Below, piece by piece: positions 1-11,724 of a stretch of 64,000 nt of DNA. Origin of the DNA: Geothrix paludis (GTDB lineage: Bacteria > Acidobacteriota > Holophagae > Holophagales > Holophagaceae); assembly GCF_022808815.1 (NCBI RefSeq), contig NZ_JAKZLC010000005.1, forward strand, positions 247,836 through 311,835. Direction: 5' to 3'. Both the position numbers and the translations under genes were made by a program. Position 1 is the stretch's first letter. Every line of letters starts with the position of its first letter. Below the pieces are notes generated by a model. That model searched no databases. It was not told the DNA's origin and saw only the letters and a program-made list of their open reading frames with translations.

Positions 1-32
1 TATTTGCATCACCATGGAACCCGAGGTGGTCC

Positions 33-2606
<2,574 letters not shown>

Positions 2607-2678
2607 ACGCCCTCGCCCGGCAACCGTTCACCCCGCGCTCCGCTTGGGTTCACGGGCCGGGCCTGCTCCCCCGCGAAC

Positions 2679-2699
2679 GGACGCGCCACTGGCGCGTCC
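2679..2699. terminator. GC-rich hairpin downstream of clpB
   Basis: A perfect 9-bp inverted repeat (GGACGCGCC / GGCGCGTCC) with a 3-base loop lies 72 bases after the clpB stop, between the two copies of the clpB 3' repeat. There is no T-tract, so it is only a possible (non-canonical) terminator or mRNA-stabilising stem. Confidence 0.4.
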
Positions 2700-2745
2700 T
2701 CCCACTCGGCCTGCGCTGCGCTTGACCTCGCGGAGCGGGTCCCGC

Positions 2746-2963
2746 GGCTTCGACCCCCACTACGGCGCCCGACCGCTCAAGCGGCTCATCCAGCAGTCCG
2801 TGGTGAACCCGCTGTCCCGCCTCATCCTCCAGGGCCAGCTCCAGCCCGGCGGCCGGGCCCTGCTCTCGGTCCGCGACGGCCAGCTCCTCGTCGAGGGTGA
2901 GGCCGTCCAGTAGGCGCCCTCGCCCGGCAGCCGTTCACCCGGCGCTCCGCTTGGGCTCACGGG
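2746..2963 (+). pseudogene. Promoterless clpB 3' fragment (repeat copy 2)
   Basis: This second copy encodes the same last 55 residues of ClpB (from GFDPHYGARP to VEGEAVQ, stop at 2911-2913) with no amino-acid change, but about eight synonymous base changes, and continues into matching 3' flank. It has no plausible start codon or ribosome site of its own: the sequence just upstream (2657-2745) is unrelated to clpB. I read it as a non-functional fragment. Because all coding differences are synonymous, the fragment probably diverged as part of a working clpB allele before it landed here, for example as a remnant of allele replacement by homologous recombination (inference). Confidence 0.8.
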
Positions 2964-3048
2964 AGATGCGGGCAGAAAACGCCGCATCCGTGCGAAACTT
3001 GCCCCAGGCTTGGCCCCACCCGATGAGGCCCAGGTACACGGAGCCCGC

Positions 3049-4485
3049 GTGCCTCTCTCTCCTCCCATCCCCATCTTGATCGTGGACGACGAGGCCGATC
3101 TCCGGAACCTCCTGGTGGAGGCCCTGGTGGACCATGGCTATGACGCGACCGGTGCCGAGGATGGCGCCCGGGCCCTGGAGCAGGTCCGCCAGAAGCATTT
3201 CCCGGTCATCTTCACGGACCTCAACATGCCGGGCGGGCTTTCAGGCCTGGAGCTGCTGCGGGCCATCCACGACGAGGACCCACGCAGCCTCGGCATCCTG
3301 ATGACGGGCTACGCGACCACGGAATCGGCCATCCAGGCCCTCAAGCGCGGGGCCTACGACTTCATCCAGAAGCCCTTCAAGTTGGTGGAGATCGAGGCCA
3401 GCCTGGGGCGCGCCCTGGAGCACTACCGGCTGCTGCGGGAGAACGAGGAGTACCAGCAGAACCTCGAACGCATGGTGGAGGCCCGCACCCAGGAGATCCT
3501 GGGCCTGAAGAACGACATCGAGCGGCTCTTCGAAGGCTTCGTGAACGCCTCCGTGACCGCCATCGAGGCCCGCGATCCCAGCACCTCCGGCCACTCCAGC
3601 CGCGTGGCCGAGCTCACCGTGGGCCTGGCGGAGGCTGTGAATGGCACGCCCAACGGCCCCTACGGCCAGCTCCACTTCACGCCGATCCAGATCCGCGAGA
3701 TCCGCTACGCCAGCCTGCTCCACGACTTCGGGAAGGTCGGGGTCCGCGAGCAGGTGCTGGTGAAGGCCAAGAAGCTGCCCCACGAGCGGCTGGAGAGCCT
3801 CTATCAGCGCCTCCACCAGCGTTCCGTCGAATCGTTGCGGGACCGGGTCCTCGAGGCCTGGGGACAGGGGCGGACCTTCGACGAGATCCAGCTCGAGGAG
3901 CTGCTGCGCCGCCAGGAGGAGGAGACCCGGCGCATCATGGACCTGGTGCGGCGGAGCAACGAGCCCACGGTCCTGCCCCAGGAGGTGGCCCAGGAGTTGG
4001 ACCGGCTGGAGGACCTCACCTATCAGCATTGGAGCGGGGACCGCCGGGTCCTCTTCGAGCCCGACGATCTGGACCTGCTGCGGATCCCCAAGGGGAGCCT
4101 CTCCACCGAGGAGCGGGAGGAGATCCAGAGCCATGTCACCCACACCTACCGCTTCCTCACACAGATCCCCTGGACCCACGAGCTGGCCGGCGTGCCCGAC
4201 ATCGCCTACGCCCACCACGAGCGCCTGAACGGGAACGGGTACCCCAGGCGCCTGACAGAGCCGGATATCCCGGTGCAGAGCCGGCTCATGGCCGTGACCG
4301 ACGTGTACGACGCCCTCACCGCGGCCGACCGCCCCTACAAGGCCGCCGTGAGCCTGGAGCGCAGCCTGGAGATCCTGGACCAGGAGGCCAAGGTGAACCT
4401 GCTGGATGCCGAGGCCCTGCGCATCTTCATCGAGGCCCGGATCTACGAGCGCACCATGGTGCACGGGAGAACGAACGTCTCATGA
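3049..4485 (+). CDS. Response regulator with HD-GYP domain
   Basis: This 478-residue protein joins an N-terminal receiver domain (VDDE acidic pair, FTDLNMP phospho-acceptor Asp, KPF lysine) to a coiled linker and a C-terminal HD-GYP domain, the class of c-di-GMP phosphodiesterases. The HD pair is in HDFGKVG (about 225-226) and the GYP signature in HHERLNGNGYP (about 389-399). About 100 extra helical, charged residues separate these motifs compared with typical HD-GYP domains. I chose the GTG at 3049, which has GGAG five bases upstream, over a TTG at 3010 without a ribosome site. It is followed 31 bases later by the NagZ-like gene and then a REC-GGDEF gene, so enzymes of opposite c-di-GMP function share one transcription direction. 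Whether the inserted region alters catalysis cannot be told from sequence. Confidence 0.88.
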   Translation: MPLSPPIPILIVDDEADLRNLLVEALVDHGYDATGAEDGARALEQVRQKHFPVIFTDLNMPGGLSGLELLRAIHDEDPRSLGILMTGYATTESAIQALKRGAYDFIQKPFKLVEIEASLGRALEHYRLLRENEEYQQNLERMVEARTQEILGLKNDIERLFEGFVNASVTAIEARDPSTSGHSSRVAELTVGLAEAVNGTPNGPYGQLHFTPIQIREIRYASLLHDFGKVGVREQVLVKAKKLPHERLESLYQRLHQRSVESLRDRVLEAWGQGRTFDEIQLEELLRRQEEETRRIMDLVRRSNEPTVLPQEVAQELDRLEDLTYQHWSGDRRVLFEPDDLDLLRIPKGSLSTEEREEIQSHVTHTYRFLTQIPWTHELAGVPDIAYAHHERLNGNGYPRRLTEPDIPVQSRLMAVTDVYDALTAADRPYKAAVSLERSLEILDQEAKVNLLDAEALRIFIEARIYERTMVHGRTNVS

Positions 4486-4516
4486 CCGGCGCCGGCCCTC
4501 AAGGTAAGGTGAGGGG

Positions 4517-5527
4517 ATGACCAGCCCGCAGCAGCTTCTCTGGACCGGCTTCCGGGGCCTCGACACCGCGGAGGTGGATCTCCCGTTCACCCCTGGGGGG
4601 ATCATCCTCTTCGGGCGGAACCTGGACCCGGACCCCGCGGCCGGCCCCGCCCGCTGCCGGGCCCTCGTCGACGGCCTCCAGGCCCGCTACGGACGGGACC
4701 TGCCGCTGGCCGTGGCCCTGGACCAGGAGGGCGGGCCCGTGAGCCGCCTGCGCCCCTGGGTGGGAGCCACCCCGCCCCTGCGGCGCATCTGGACCGGCGG
4801 CGGTGCTCCGGCCTGCGAGGCCTGGGGCCGCCTCTGGGGCGAGGGTCTCCGTCTGCTGGGCTTCAACGTGGACTTCGCCCCCGTGGTGGACCTCTGGGAC
4901 GGCCACCCGGACGCGGGCATCGGCGACCGGGCCGCCAGCGGGGAGCCTTCCGAGGTCGCCGCCGCCGCCGGGGCCTTCCTCCACGGCCTGGAATCCACCG
5001 GCGTCCGGGGCTGCCTGAAGCACTTCCCCGGCCTGGGCGGCACGACCCTGGACAGCCACAAGGGCCTGCCCGGCCTGGAGGAGGCCGCCCAGGTGGATCG
5101 CAACGCGGCCGCCTTCCTCCCCCTCGCCCACGCGGACCGGCTGGTGATGGTGGCCCACCTCCGTACGCCCGCCTCGACCCCCCTGCCCGCCAGCCTGCAC
5201 CGCGGCTCCGTGGCCGGGAACCCCTGGGGCATCCAGGGGCGCTTCCTGCCGGACGACCTGGAGATGGGCGGCTGCGCGGATTGGAGCTGGGACGACCGGG
5301 TGCGCCTGTCGCTGGAGGCCGGCCACCAGTGGCTGCTGGTCTGCCAGAGCCCCGAGGGCTGGACCGCCTGCGCGGAGGCCGCGACCCGCCTTCCCGAGTC
5401 CCTGTGGGCCTCCCCCCTTCAAGCCGCTCGGGCCATGCGGCGCCACCTGCCCCCCGCCCCGCCCTTCGGGGCCGCGGCCTGGGACGGCTGGCTCAAGCGG
5501 CTCCGGAGCGCAGCCGATAGGGTCTGA
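4517..5527 (+). CDS. Glycoside hydrolase family 3, NagZ-like beta-N-acetylhexosaminidase
   Basis: The 336-residue protein is a single-domain GH3 enzyme of the NagZ type, which removes N-acetylglucosamine from muropeptides during cell-wall recycling. Family motifs are present: DQEGG near residue 72, KHFPG followed by DSH (the Asp-His dyad used as general acid/base) near 167-178, and DDLEMGG near 245 holding the nucleophile Asp. No signal peptide is seen, so it should be cytoplasmic. The start at 4517 follows an AAGGTGAGGGG stretch. The stop overlaps the start of the next gene by one base (TGATG), indicating translational coupling to the REC-GGDEF protein. The pairing of a wall-recycling enzyme with c-di-GMP regulators is the noteworthy context. 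Confidence 0.82.
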   Translation: MTSPQQLLWTGFRGLDTAEVDLPFTPGGIILFGRNLDPDPAAGPARCRALVDGLQARYGRDLPLAVALDQEGGPVSRLRPWVGATPPLRRIWTGGGAPACEAWGRLWGEGLRLLGFNVDFAPVVDLWDGHPDAGIGDRAASGEPSEVAAAAGAFLHGLESTGVRGCLKHFPGLGGTTLDSHKGLPGLEEAAQVDRNAAAFLPLAHADRLVMVAHLRTPASTPLPASLHRGSVAGNPWGIQGRFLPDDLEMGGCADWSWDDRVRLSLEAGHQWLLVCQSPEGWTACAEAATRLPESLWASPLQAARAMRRHLPPAPPFGAAAWDGWLKRLRSAADRV

Positions 5528-6447
5528 TGAGCGCCCGCGTCCTCATCGTCGACGACAACGCCATGATCCGGAACGAGATCAAGGCGGTCCTCATGCGCGA
5601 CGGGGGATTCACGCACTTCCTGGAAGCCGCGGACGGCCTCACGGCCTTCAAGACCATCATGGAGACGCCGCCGGACCTGGTGCTCTGCGACCTGGTGATG
5701 CCGGGCTTCGACGGCCTGAAGTTCCTCGGCCTCAAGGCCAGCCGCAAAGAGCTGGAGCAGATCCCCGTGATCATGCTCACCGCCGAGGACGACCTGGACC
5801 GCAAGGCCGAGATCCTGGCCCGGGGAGCCTCCGACTACGTCACCAAGCCCTTCCACGAGAAGGAGCTCCTGGCCAGGGTCCGCATCCACACCAAGCTCAA
5901 GCGCCTCCAGGACGAGCTCCGCGAGATGAACGCCCGCCTCGAAGGGCTGTCCGTCACCGACGCCCTCACGGGCCTGGCCAACCGGCGCCTCCTGTACTCC
6001 CGGCTGGAGGAGGAGGTACGGCGCGCCCGGCGCACCAAGGTGCCGCTCTCCGTCGTGATGATCGACATCGACCACTTCAAGAACGTGAACGACACCTACG
6101 GCCACGCCATGGGCGACCTGGTGCTGCGCAACATCGGGGCCCTGCTGAACGCGTCCATCCGGGCCACGGACCTGGCCGCGCGCTACGGGGGGGAGGAGCT
6201 CACCCTGGTGCTTCCCTACACCGACGGCGCCGCGGCCCTCCAGGTCGCCGAGGGCCTGCGGCTGAAGATCGCCGACCAGGCTCACACCCTGGGCGGCACC
6301 ACCCTCCAGAAGACCGTCAGCCTCGGTGTCTCCTCCCGCAGCGGCCAGGCCGAGATGCCCGGCGCGGAGGAGCTGCTGAAGCTGGCCGACGAAGCCCTCT
6401 ACCGCGCCAAGCAGGGTGGGAGGAACCGGGTGGAACGGGCGGAGTAG
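5527..6447 (+). CDS. Response regulator diguanylate cyclase (REC-GGDEF)
   Basis: This 306-residue PleD-like protein has a receiver domain (VDDN, phospho-acceptor Asp about 55 in LCDLVMP, KPF lysine) and a GGDEF domain that makes c-di-GMP. The active-site loop is GGEEL (about 221-225), an allowed functional variant, and an RxxD inhibitory I-site (RATD, about 212-215) sits five residues before it, so feedback inhibition by c-di-GMP is expected. A short coiled linker joins the two domains. The ATG overlaps the stop of the NagZ-like gene by one base. The cognate kinase is not in the window. Confidence 0.92.
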   Translation: MSARVLIVDDNAMIRNEIKAVLMRDGGFTHFLEAADGLTAFKTIMETPPDLVLCDLVMPGFDGLKFLGLKASRKELEQIPVIMLTAEDDLDRKAEILARGASDYVTKPFHEKELLARVRIHTKLKRLQDELREMNARLEGLSVTDALTGLANRRLLYSRLEEEVRRARRTKVPLSVVMIDIDHFKNVNDTYGHAMGDLVLRNIGALLNASIRATDLAARYGGEELTLVLPYTDGAAALQVAEGLRLKIADQAHTLGGTTLQKTVSLGVSSRSGQAEMPGAEELLKLADEALYRAKQGGRNRVERAE

Positions 6448-6454
6448 CCATCCG

Positions 6455-6555
6455 CTGTCGGCTCTCAGCTATCAGCTGTCAGCCAATGCAAAAAAGGACG
6501 CGGCCCGCAGGGCCGCATCCTTTTCCACGGAGAGCTGATGGCTGAGAGCTGACAG
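6455..6555. repeat. 26-bp inverted repeat enclosing a terminator
   Basis: The arms 6455-6480 and 6530-6555 are inverted repeats matching at about 23 of 26 positions and are made of short CTCAGC/ATCAGC-type modules. They enclose the bidirectional terminator at 6492-6524 and fill the gap between the convergent ggdef and metK genes. The nested arrangement could form one long stem in either transcript. Similar intergenic elements may be repeated elsewhere in the genome (not testable here). Confidence 0.8.
6492..6524. terminator. Bidirectional Rho-independent terminator
   Basis: A 15-bp stem with one G-T mismatch (AAAAGGACGCGGCCC paired with GGGCCGCATCCTTTT, three-base loop) has an A-tract on its left and a T-tract on its right. 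It can terminate both the REC-GGDEF transcript and the convergent metK transcript. Confidence 0.88.
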
Positions 6556-6556
6556 C

Positions 6557-7699
6557 CTATTTCGCCGCCTTCCGCAGCGCCTCGATCTTGTCCGTGTTCT
6601 CCCAGCTGAACTCCGGGCGGCCGAAGTGGCCGTAGGCGGACGTCGCCCGGTAGATGGGCTTGCGGAGATCCAGGGCCTCGATCATGGCCTTGGGGGTGCA
6701 GCTGAACACCTCGCGCACGGCGCGGACGATGGCTTCGTCCGACACCTGGCCCGTGCCGAAGGTGTCCACGGCGATGGAGACGGGCTCGGCCACGCCGATG
6801 GCGTAGGCCAGCTGGATCTCGCAGCGGTCCGCCAGGCCGGCGGCCACGATGTTCTTGGCGATGTAGCGGCCCATGTAGGCGGCGCTGCGGTCCACCTTGC
6901 TGGGGTCCTTGCCCGAGAATGCGCCGCCGCCGTGGTGGCCGCTGCCGCCGTAGGTGTCGACGATGATCTTGCGGCCCGTGAGGCCCGTATCGCCCATGGG
7001 CCCGCCCACCACGAAACGGCCGGTGGGGTTCACGTGGAAGATGGTCTGCGCGTCCAGCAGGTCCTGGGGCAGGGCCGCCTTGATGACATCCTGGACCACC
7101 GCGTCGCGGATGCTGTTCTGGGTGATGTGCTCGTCGTGCTGGGTGGAGATGACAACGGTGTGGATGCGCTTGACCTGGTCCCCGTCGTATTCCACGGTCA
7201 CCTGGGACTTGCCGTCGGGACGCAGCCAGGGCAGCTCGCCGTTCTTGCGGACCTCGGCCAGCTTCCGCGTGAGCATGTGGGCGAAGTGCACGGGCGCGGG
7301 CATCAGCTCCGGCGTTTCCCGGCAGGCGTAGCCGAACATCAGGCCCTGGTCGCCGGCGCCGCCGGTGTCCACGCCCATGGCGATGTCGGGGCTCTGCTGG
7401 TCGATGGTGACCATCACCGCGCAGGTGGCGTAGTCGAAGCCCTTGATGTGGTGGTCGTAGCCGATGTCCTTCACGACGTCACGCACCAGCGCGGCGACGG
7501 GGATGTAGGTCTCGGTGGTGATCTCGCCCGCCACCAGCACGAGGCCCGTGGTGAGCAGGGTCTCACAGGCCACGCGGCTGCGAGGATCGTCCTTGAGGGC
7601 CGCGTCCAGCACGGCGTCGGAGATCTGGTCCGCCATCTTGTCGGGATGGCCTTCGGTGACGCTTTCGGATGTGAAGAGATGACGCCCCTGGGCGGCCAT
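6557..7699 (-). CDS. metK: S-adenosylmethionine synthetase
   Basis: The 380-residue enzyme makes S-adenosylmethionine from methionine and ATP. Diagnostic motifs include [13 protein letters not shown] at the N-terminus, [12 protein letters not shown] (ATP-binding) and [19 protein letters not shown] (the P-loop-like GGGAFS(G/A)KD motif). I start it at 7699, where AGGAG lies six bases upstream and the protein begins [13 protein letters not shown], as in the family; a reading frame extends further upstream to 7804 but adds an unrelated 35 residues. Monocistronic, convergent to the c-di-GMP cluster, ending next to the terminator. Confidence 0.96.
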   Translation of the reverse strand: MAAQGRHLFTSESVTEGHPDKMADQISDAVLDAALKDDPRSRVACETLLTTGLVLVAGEITTETYIPVAALVRDVVKDIGYDHHIKGFDYATCAVMVTIDQQSPDIAMGVDTGGAGDQGLMFGYACRETPELMPAPVHFAHMLTRKLAEVRKNGELPWLRPDGKSQVTVEYDGDQVKRIHTVVISTQHDEHITQNSIRDAVVQDVIKAALPQDLLDAQTIFHVNPTGRFVVGGPMGDTGLTGRKIIVDTYGGSGHHGGGAFSGKDPSKVDRSAAYMGRYIAKNIVAAGLADRCEIQLAYAIGVAEPVSIAVDTFGTGQVSDEAIVRAVREVFSCTPKAMIEALDLRKPIYRATSAYGHFGRPEFSWENTDKIEALRKAAK

Positions 7700-7716
7700 G
7701 CCTGACTCCTGGGAAC

Positions 7717-7751
7717 TCCTCCGGACGATCTCGGAGGAAACGGAAAGTATA
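7717..7751 (-). promoter_or_regulatory. metK leader: -10-like box and hairpin
   Basis: On the minus strand a TATACT hexamer (7751-7746) resembles a -10 element and would give a leader of about 40 bases. The leader contains a 7-bp hairpin (TCCTCCG at 7717-7723 with CGGAGGA at 7732-7738) just before the ribosome site. No known SAM riboswitch fold was recognised. Weak evidence. Confidence 0.35.
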
Positions 7752-7881
7752 TCGTGGGACCTCAGGTTCATACATCTTTCGGATGACGCGGGAAACCTTG
7801 CCATGCCCTAACCTGTGGGATTAAGGTGGGATGTTTCCATCCCCGCAGCGATTGCCCCAAGCCCCCTCAGTGGAGGAACCC

Positions 7882-9015
7882 ATGATTCTCTTCCGTCGTC
7901 CGGCGCTGGCCCTCACGCTGATGGCCGCGTCCATCCTGATGGTGTCCACCGCGTGCAAGCGTGAGGATCCGCAGATCCGGGAACTGACCCAGAAGGCCGC
8001 CGAGGCCGACAAGGCCAGCCAGCAGGCCGGCCAGGCCAGCGCGGAGCAGCAGAAGAAGCTGGCCCAGGCCGGCGTGAACGACATCAAGCCCAATGCCGAG
8101 ACCCTCCAGCTCACGGATGAGCAGAAGAAGGCCCTGGAAGAGCGCATCAAGAACGAGAAGAACAGCTCCTACCAGGCCCTCCTCCAGGAAGTGCTCGACA
8201 AGGACAAGGAGATCAAGGACCTGAACTCGAAGATCGCCAAGTTGAAGGCCGACCTGCCCAAGCCTGACGTCGCCCGTCCCAACGACAGCCACTATGGCAT
8301 GGCCATGCGCTTCCTCAAGAAGAAGGGCGTGTCCGAGGCCGAGGCCAAGAAGCTGGTGAGCCGCGTGGCCATCATGGAGAAGCTGGCGCCCGGCTTCGAG
8401 GTCTACCACTTCTACGCCAACGGCACCTACGGCACCTGGGTCTCCCAGGGCAAGGCGAAGATCACCCCCAACGACCTGATGCGCCAGGAGCGCGAGAAGA
8501 TCGAGGGCGAGCGCGACGAGGCCGTGGCCCAGAACGAGAAGCTGCAGGAAGAAGTCACGGACCTCGAGACCCAGAAGCAGAAGATCACCGAGGAGATCGC
8601 CGGGCTCCAGACCGAGCGCGCCAACCTGATCGACGAGCGCACCAAGCTGCAGGCCGACAACGCCGGCCAGTTGGCCAAACTCAACTCGCTGCACTACGTC
8701 ATCGGCAACCGCGACACCCTGAAGTCCGAGGGCGTCATCGAGATCCCCGTCTTCGCCAAGGACCGGGCCGGCAAGAACTGGCGCGACGAGGTCTTCACCC
8801 AGAGCCTCGACCTCCGCTCCGGCAAGACCATCACCATCAAGGCTTCCGATGTGGGCCTGAAGAAGATCGGCAAGGTGAACGTGGTACCCGGCTCCTACCT
8901 GAAGGACGAACACTACAAGCTCACCATCAGCCCCGACAAGCAGACCGCCACCGTGGAGCTCATCACGGTGAGCCGCTTCAAGAACGACAAGGTCGTCTTC
9001 GCCGTCACCGACTGA
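7882..9015 (+). CDS. Coiled-coil lipoprotein of unknown function
   Basis: The product (377 residues) has a signal peptide ending in a lipobox-like VSTAC, so it is probably a lipoprotein anchored by Cys around residue 25. The mature part is rich in Lys, Glu, Gln and Ala with two long heptad-like coiled-coil stretches (about 28-125 and 200-275) separated by a small globular segment, and ends in a region of beta character. No enzyme motif was seen. The ATG at 7882 follows GGAGGA at 7872-7877 with a good spacing; a longer frame from 7831 would bury the signal peptide. It stands alone, with its own terminator at 9031. A structural or envelope-spanning role is possible but not shown. Confidence 0.8.
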   Translation: MILFRRPALALTLMAASILMVSTACKREDPQIRELTQKAAEADKASQQAGQASAEQQKKLAQAGVNDIKPNAETLQLTDEQKKALEERIKNEKNSSYQALLQEVLDKDKEIKDLNSKIAKLKADLPKPDVARPNDSHYGMAMRFLKKKGVSEAEAKKLVSRVAIMEKLAPGFEVYHFYANGTYGTWVSQGKAKITPNDLMRQEREKIEGERDEAVAQNEKLQEEVTDLETQKQKITEEIAGLQTERANLIDERTKLQADNAGQLAKLNSLHYVIGNRDTLKSEGVIEIPVFAKDRAGKNWRDEVFTQSLDLRSGKTITIKASDVGLKKIGKVNVVPGSYLKDEHYKLTISPDKQTATVELITVSRFKNDKVVFAVTD

Positions 9016-9030
9016 CCTACCCGGAGTCAA

Positions 9031-9061
9031 CAAGGGGCCCCAACCGGGGCCCCTTGTTTTT
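9031..9061 (+). terminator. Rho-independent terminator
   Basis: Perfect 11-bp stem (CAAGGGGCCCC / GGGGCCCCTTG), four-base loop AACC, followed by TTTTT. It ends the coiled-coil lipoprotein transcript. Confidence 0.95.
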
Positions 9062-9148
9062 GTGTGGCAATTCCACGCCGGGCCGCCTATTGTCATCAAA
9101 CCAATCCAGGACCGACTCCACTTCAACCCCACCCAATGAGGTGACGCG

Positions 9149-11674
9149 ATGCTTTCACGCTTGAATCAGGCGCTCCTCGGCGCTTCCCTGCTGACGCTCC
9201 TGGCCTGCAGCGGCGCCGGGGACTCCAAGGCCCCCACGATCGTCACCGGCCCCGGCTACATGCCGAGCACCACCACCCCGGTCTTCGACCCGGCCAACGC
9301 GAACGTGCCTCTGCCGAACGTCCTGGCCACGGCCACGGCCGCGGACCCCCTGACGGGCCGGGCCCCGAACAAGCCCATGTCGCCCCCTGAGGCCCTGGCC
9401 TACGTGAACCTCCATGAGATGGGCGGCACCAACGCCGTCTCCGGCCTGAACGCCCCGATCTACATCCAGTTCAACGCCGCCGTGGACGCCACCACCGTCA
9501 CCGCCGCCAACGTCAAGGTCTTCCAGATCACCCCGGACGCGGCTGGCACCGAGAACAACCCCCTCGGCTTCGCGGATGTCTCCGGGATGTTCTCCTATCG
9601 CTACACCGCCGGCGGCACGGACCTGTTCCTGTTCCCGAACTTCCCCCTAGTGCCCGGCACCCGCTACCTCTACGTGGTCACCAACCGCGTGAAGGACACC
9701 GCCGGCAAGCCGATTTCCGCCTCCCCCTACTTCGAGGCCCTCAAGTCCACCACCCCGCTCACCGGCTCCTTCGCGGCGCTGGAGCCCATCCGGGCCAACG
9801 TCCTCAGCGGCTCCACCATCCTCTTCTCCGGCTACGCCAAGGTGATGAACGACCTCATCACCGCCGCCGCCACCACCACCGTCGCCCAGCGGTCCGACAT
9901 CGCCGTGATGGGCCGGTTCATCACCACCGGGGCGGGCGCCATCTCGGCCACCACCACCAGCCCCTCCGCCTCCGGCGCCGTGCTGCTGCCCGTGGAATCC
10001 GCCCTCCGGAAGTTCGCCGCCGGCGCGACCCTGGGCGGCCTCTCCGGCAAGACCTGGTCGAACGCGGCCACCATTCCGGCCAACACCCTTCCCGGCGGTC
10101 CCTTCACCACGTTCGTGAAGGGCGGTGCGCCCAGCCCCGACAACTACTGGCAAGCCGTCCTGGGCAGCGGCACCGCCACGGCCCCCGCCACGGTCGGCCT
10201 GGTCGCGCTCGGCACCTTCGCCAGCGGCGACCTGAACGTGGATCCCGTGCTGGCCTCGGCCAATGCCGCCACCATGAACCTGACGGGCACCACCGGCGCC
10301 TACAATCCCGCCGCCGGCGTCACCCAGGCCTTCCGTGACACCAACCATGTGCTCACCGGCTTCTACCACACCGACCGCACCGTCAACTTCGTCTACATCG
10401 CCCCGGATCCCACGCTGGTCACCCGGCCGGCGAACGGCTACCCGCTGGTGATCTACCAGCACGGCATCACCTCCCAGAAGGAGACGGTGATCGCCCTGGC
10501 CCAGACCCTCACGGCCAGCGGCTATGCCCTCATCGCCATCGACCTGCCCCTCCACGGCCAGAACGCATTTCCGGGCCACACCACCGGCACCCAGTGGGGC
10601 AATGACTTCATGGCCGTGGGCGCCCCCCTCGCCACCCGCACCAACATGCAGCAGGCCGTCGTGAACCTCACCCGGCTCGAGCTCGTCACCAAGACCGGCG
10701 GCCTCAGCACCGCGCTGGCCACGGCCGGGTTCGCCGCCGAGACCCCGGACATCACCACGAGCCCCAGCAACATCAAGTTCGTGGGCGTGAGCCTCGGCGC
10801 CATCACGGGCGCCTACTACCTGGCCTCCAACACCACCCTGAGCGCCAGCGGCGCCCCCTACGCGCAGGCCACCCTCGACAATGACATGAAGGGCTTCCTG
10901 AACTGCCCCGGCGGCCGTCTGGCCTACCTCATCAGCAACAGCCCGGCCTTCGGCCCGGCCGTCAACGCCGGCCTCAGCGCCGCGGGCATCCCCAAGGGAT
11001 CCCCCACCTACAACGCCTTCTTCCTCCTCACCCAGGCGATCGTGGATCCCGTCGACCCGGCCACCCTCACCACCCCCCTGGCCTCGGGCCTGCCCAGCCG
11101 CCTCTCGGGCCGCCTCACCATCCAGGAGGCGACCTCCTCCACCTTCGACGCCTACGGCAACACCACCAGCACCGACGGCGACCAGGTGATCAGCAACGTC
11201 TACACCCGCTACTTCGCGAACGCCCTGGGAGGCCGGGCCGTGCTCGGCACCTCGGCGGCCGCGGCCGTCGGCCCGAACTTCGATCAGGTCGCCTACCTGG
11301 CCAACGGAACCTACACCGTCGGCGGCGCTTCCACGGCGCATGCGGCCGGCGTCGTGGGCACGCCGTTCATGTTCACCCTGAACCCCGGCCCCTCCCCCAA
11401 GGTGGTGAGCGCCGACGCCTCCGTGCTCGGCACCACGCCCAAGGAAGGCTACTTCCAGTTCGACCAGACGGGGGTCGCCCACGCCTTCCTCCTGAACCCG
11501 GCGAATCCGGTGGCCGTCACGCTCGGCCAGCGCCAGTTCGCCTACTGGCTGGGCACGGGCCTGGTCGTGGATCCCACCCAGCAGGGCGCCACCCTGCCCA
11601 TCGCGCCGGGCACGCCCCTGCCCGCGTCCATGATCTTCCAGGCCCCCAGCTCGGTGACCATCCTCGGCCACTGA
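9149..11674 (+). CDS. Lipoprotein with alpha/beta-hydrolase (lipase-like) domain
   Basis: The 841-residue protein starts with a lipoprotein signal peptide (LLTLLACSG, lipobox Cys about 20). An Ig-like N-terminal region (about 60-190) resembles that of bacterial surface lipases of the VolA/Pla-1 type (Pfam Lipase_bact_N). The second half contains an alpha/beta-hydrolase fold: YQHGITSQKE gives the oxyanion-type HG motif near 435, and GVSLG near 548 is a GxSxG nucleophile elbow. The sequence is rich in Thr, Ala and Pro, typical of exported surface proteins. It likely hydrolyses lipid or ester substrates outside the cell (inference; substrate unknown). Own terminator downstream; not in an operon. 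Confidence 0.78.
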   Translation: MLSRLNQALLGASLLTLLACSGAGDSKAPTIVTGPGYMPSTTTPVFDPANANVPLPNVLATATAADPLTGRAPNKPMSPPEALAYVNLHEMGGTNAVSGLNAPIYIQFNAAVDATTVTAANVKVFQITPDAAGTENNPLGFADVSGMFSYRYTAGGTDLFLFPNFPLVPGTRYLYVVTNRVKDTAGKPISASPYFEALKSTTPLTGSFAALEPIRANVLSGSTILFSGYAKVMNDLITAAATTTVAQRSDIAVMGRFITTGAGAISATTTSPSASGAVLLPVESALRKFAAGATLGGLSGKTWSNAATIPANTLPGGPFTTFVKGGAPSPDNYWQAVLGSGTATAPATVGLVALGTFASGDLNVDPVLASANAATMNLTGTTGAYNPAAGVTQAFRDTNHVLTGFYHTDRTVNFVYIAPDPTLVTRPANGYPLVIYQHGITSQKETVIALAQTLTASGYALIAIDLPLHGQNAFPGHTTGTQWGNDFMAVGAPLATRTNMQQAVVNLTRLELVTKTGGLSTALATAGFAAETPDITTSPSNIKFVGVSLGAITGAYYLASNTTLSASGAPYAQATLDNDMKGFLNCPGGRLAYLISNSPAFGPAVNAGLSAAGIPKGSPTYNAFFLLTQAIVDPVDPATLTTPLASGLPSRLSGRLTIQEATSSTFDAYGNTTSTDGDQVISNVYTRYFANALGGRAVLGTSAAAAVGPNFDQVAYLANGTYTVGGASTAHAAGVVGTPFMFTLNPGPSPKVVSADASVLGTTPKEGYFQFDQTGVAHAFLLNPANPVAVTLGQRQFAYWLGTGLVVDPTQQGATLPIAPGTPLPASMIFQAPSSVTILGH

Positions 11675-11692
11675 TCCTCGGCTACGTCCAAT

Positions 11693-11722
11693 AGAGGCGG
11701 GGCTTCGGCCCCGCCTCTTTGT
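11693..11722 (+). terminator. Rho-independent terminator
   Basis: An 11-bp stem (AGAGGCGGGGC / GCCCCGCCTCT) with a stable TTCG loop, followed by TTGTCT. It terminates the lipase-like gene and lies just outside the end of the convergent acyltransferase gene. Confidence 0.9.
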
Positions 11723-11724
11723 CT

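Noticed and set aside
7700..7881. SAM riboswitch in the metK leader
   Set aside because: No recognisable SAM-I, II, III or IV core; only a simple hairpin.
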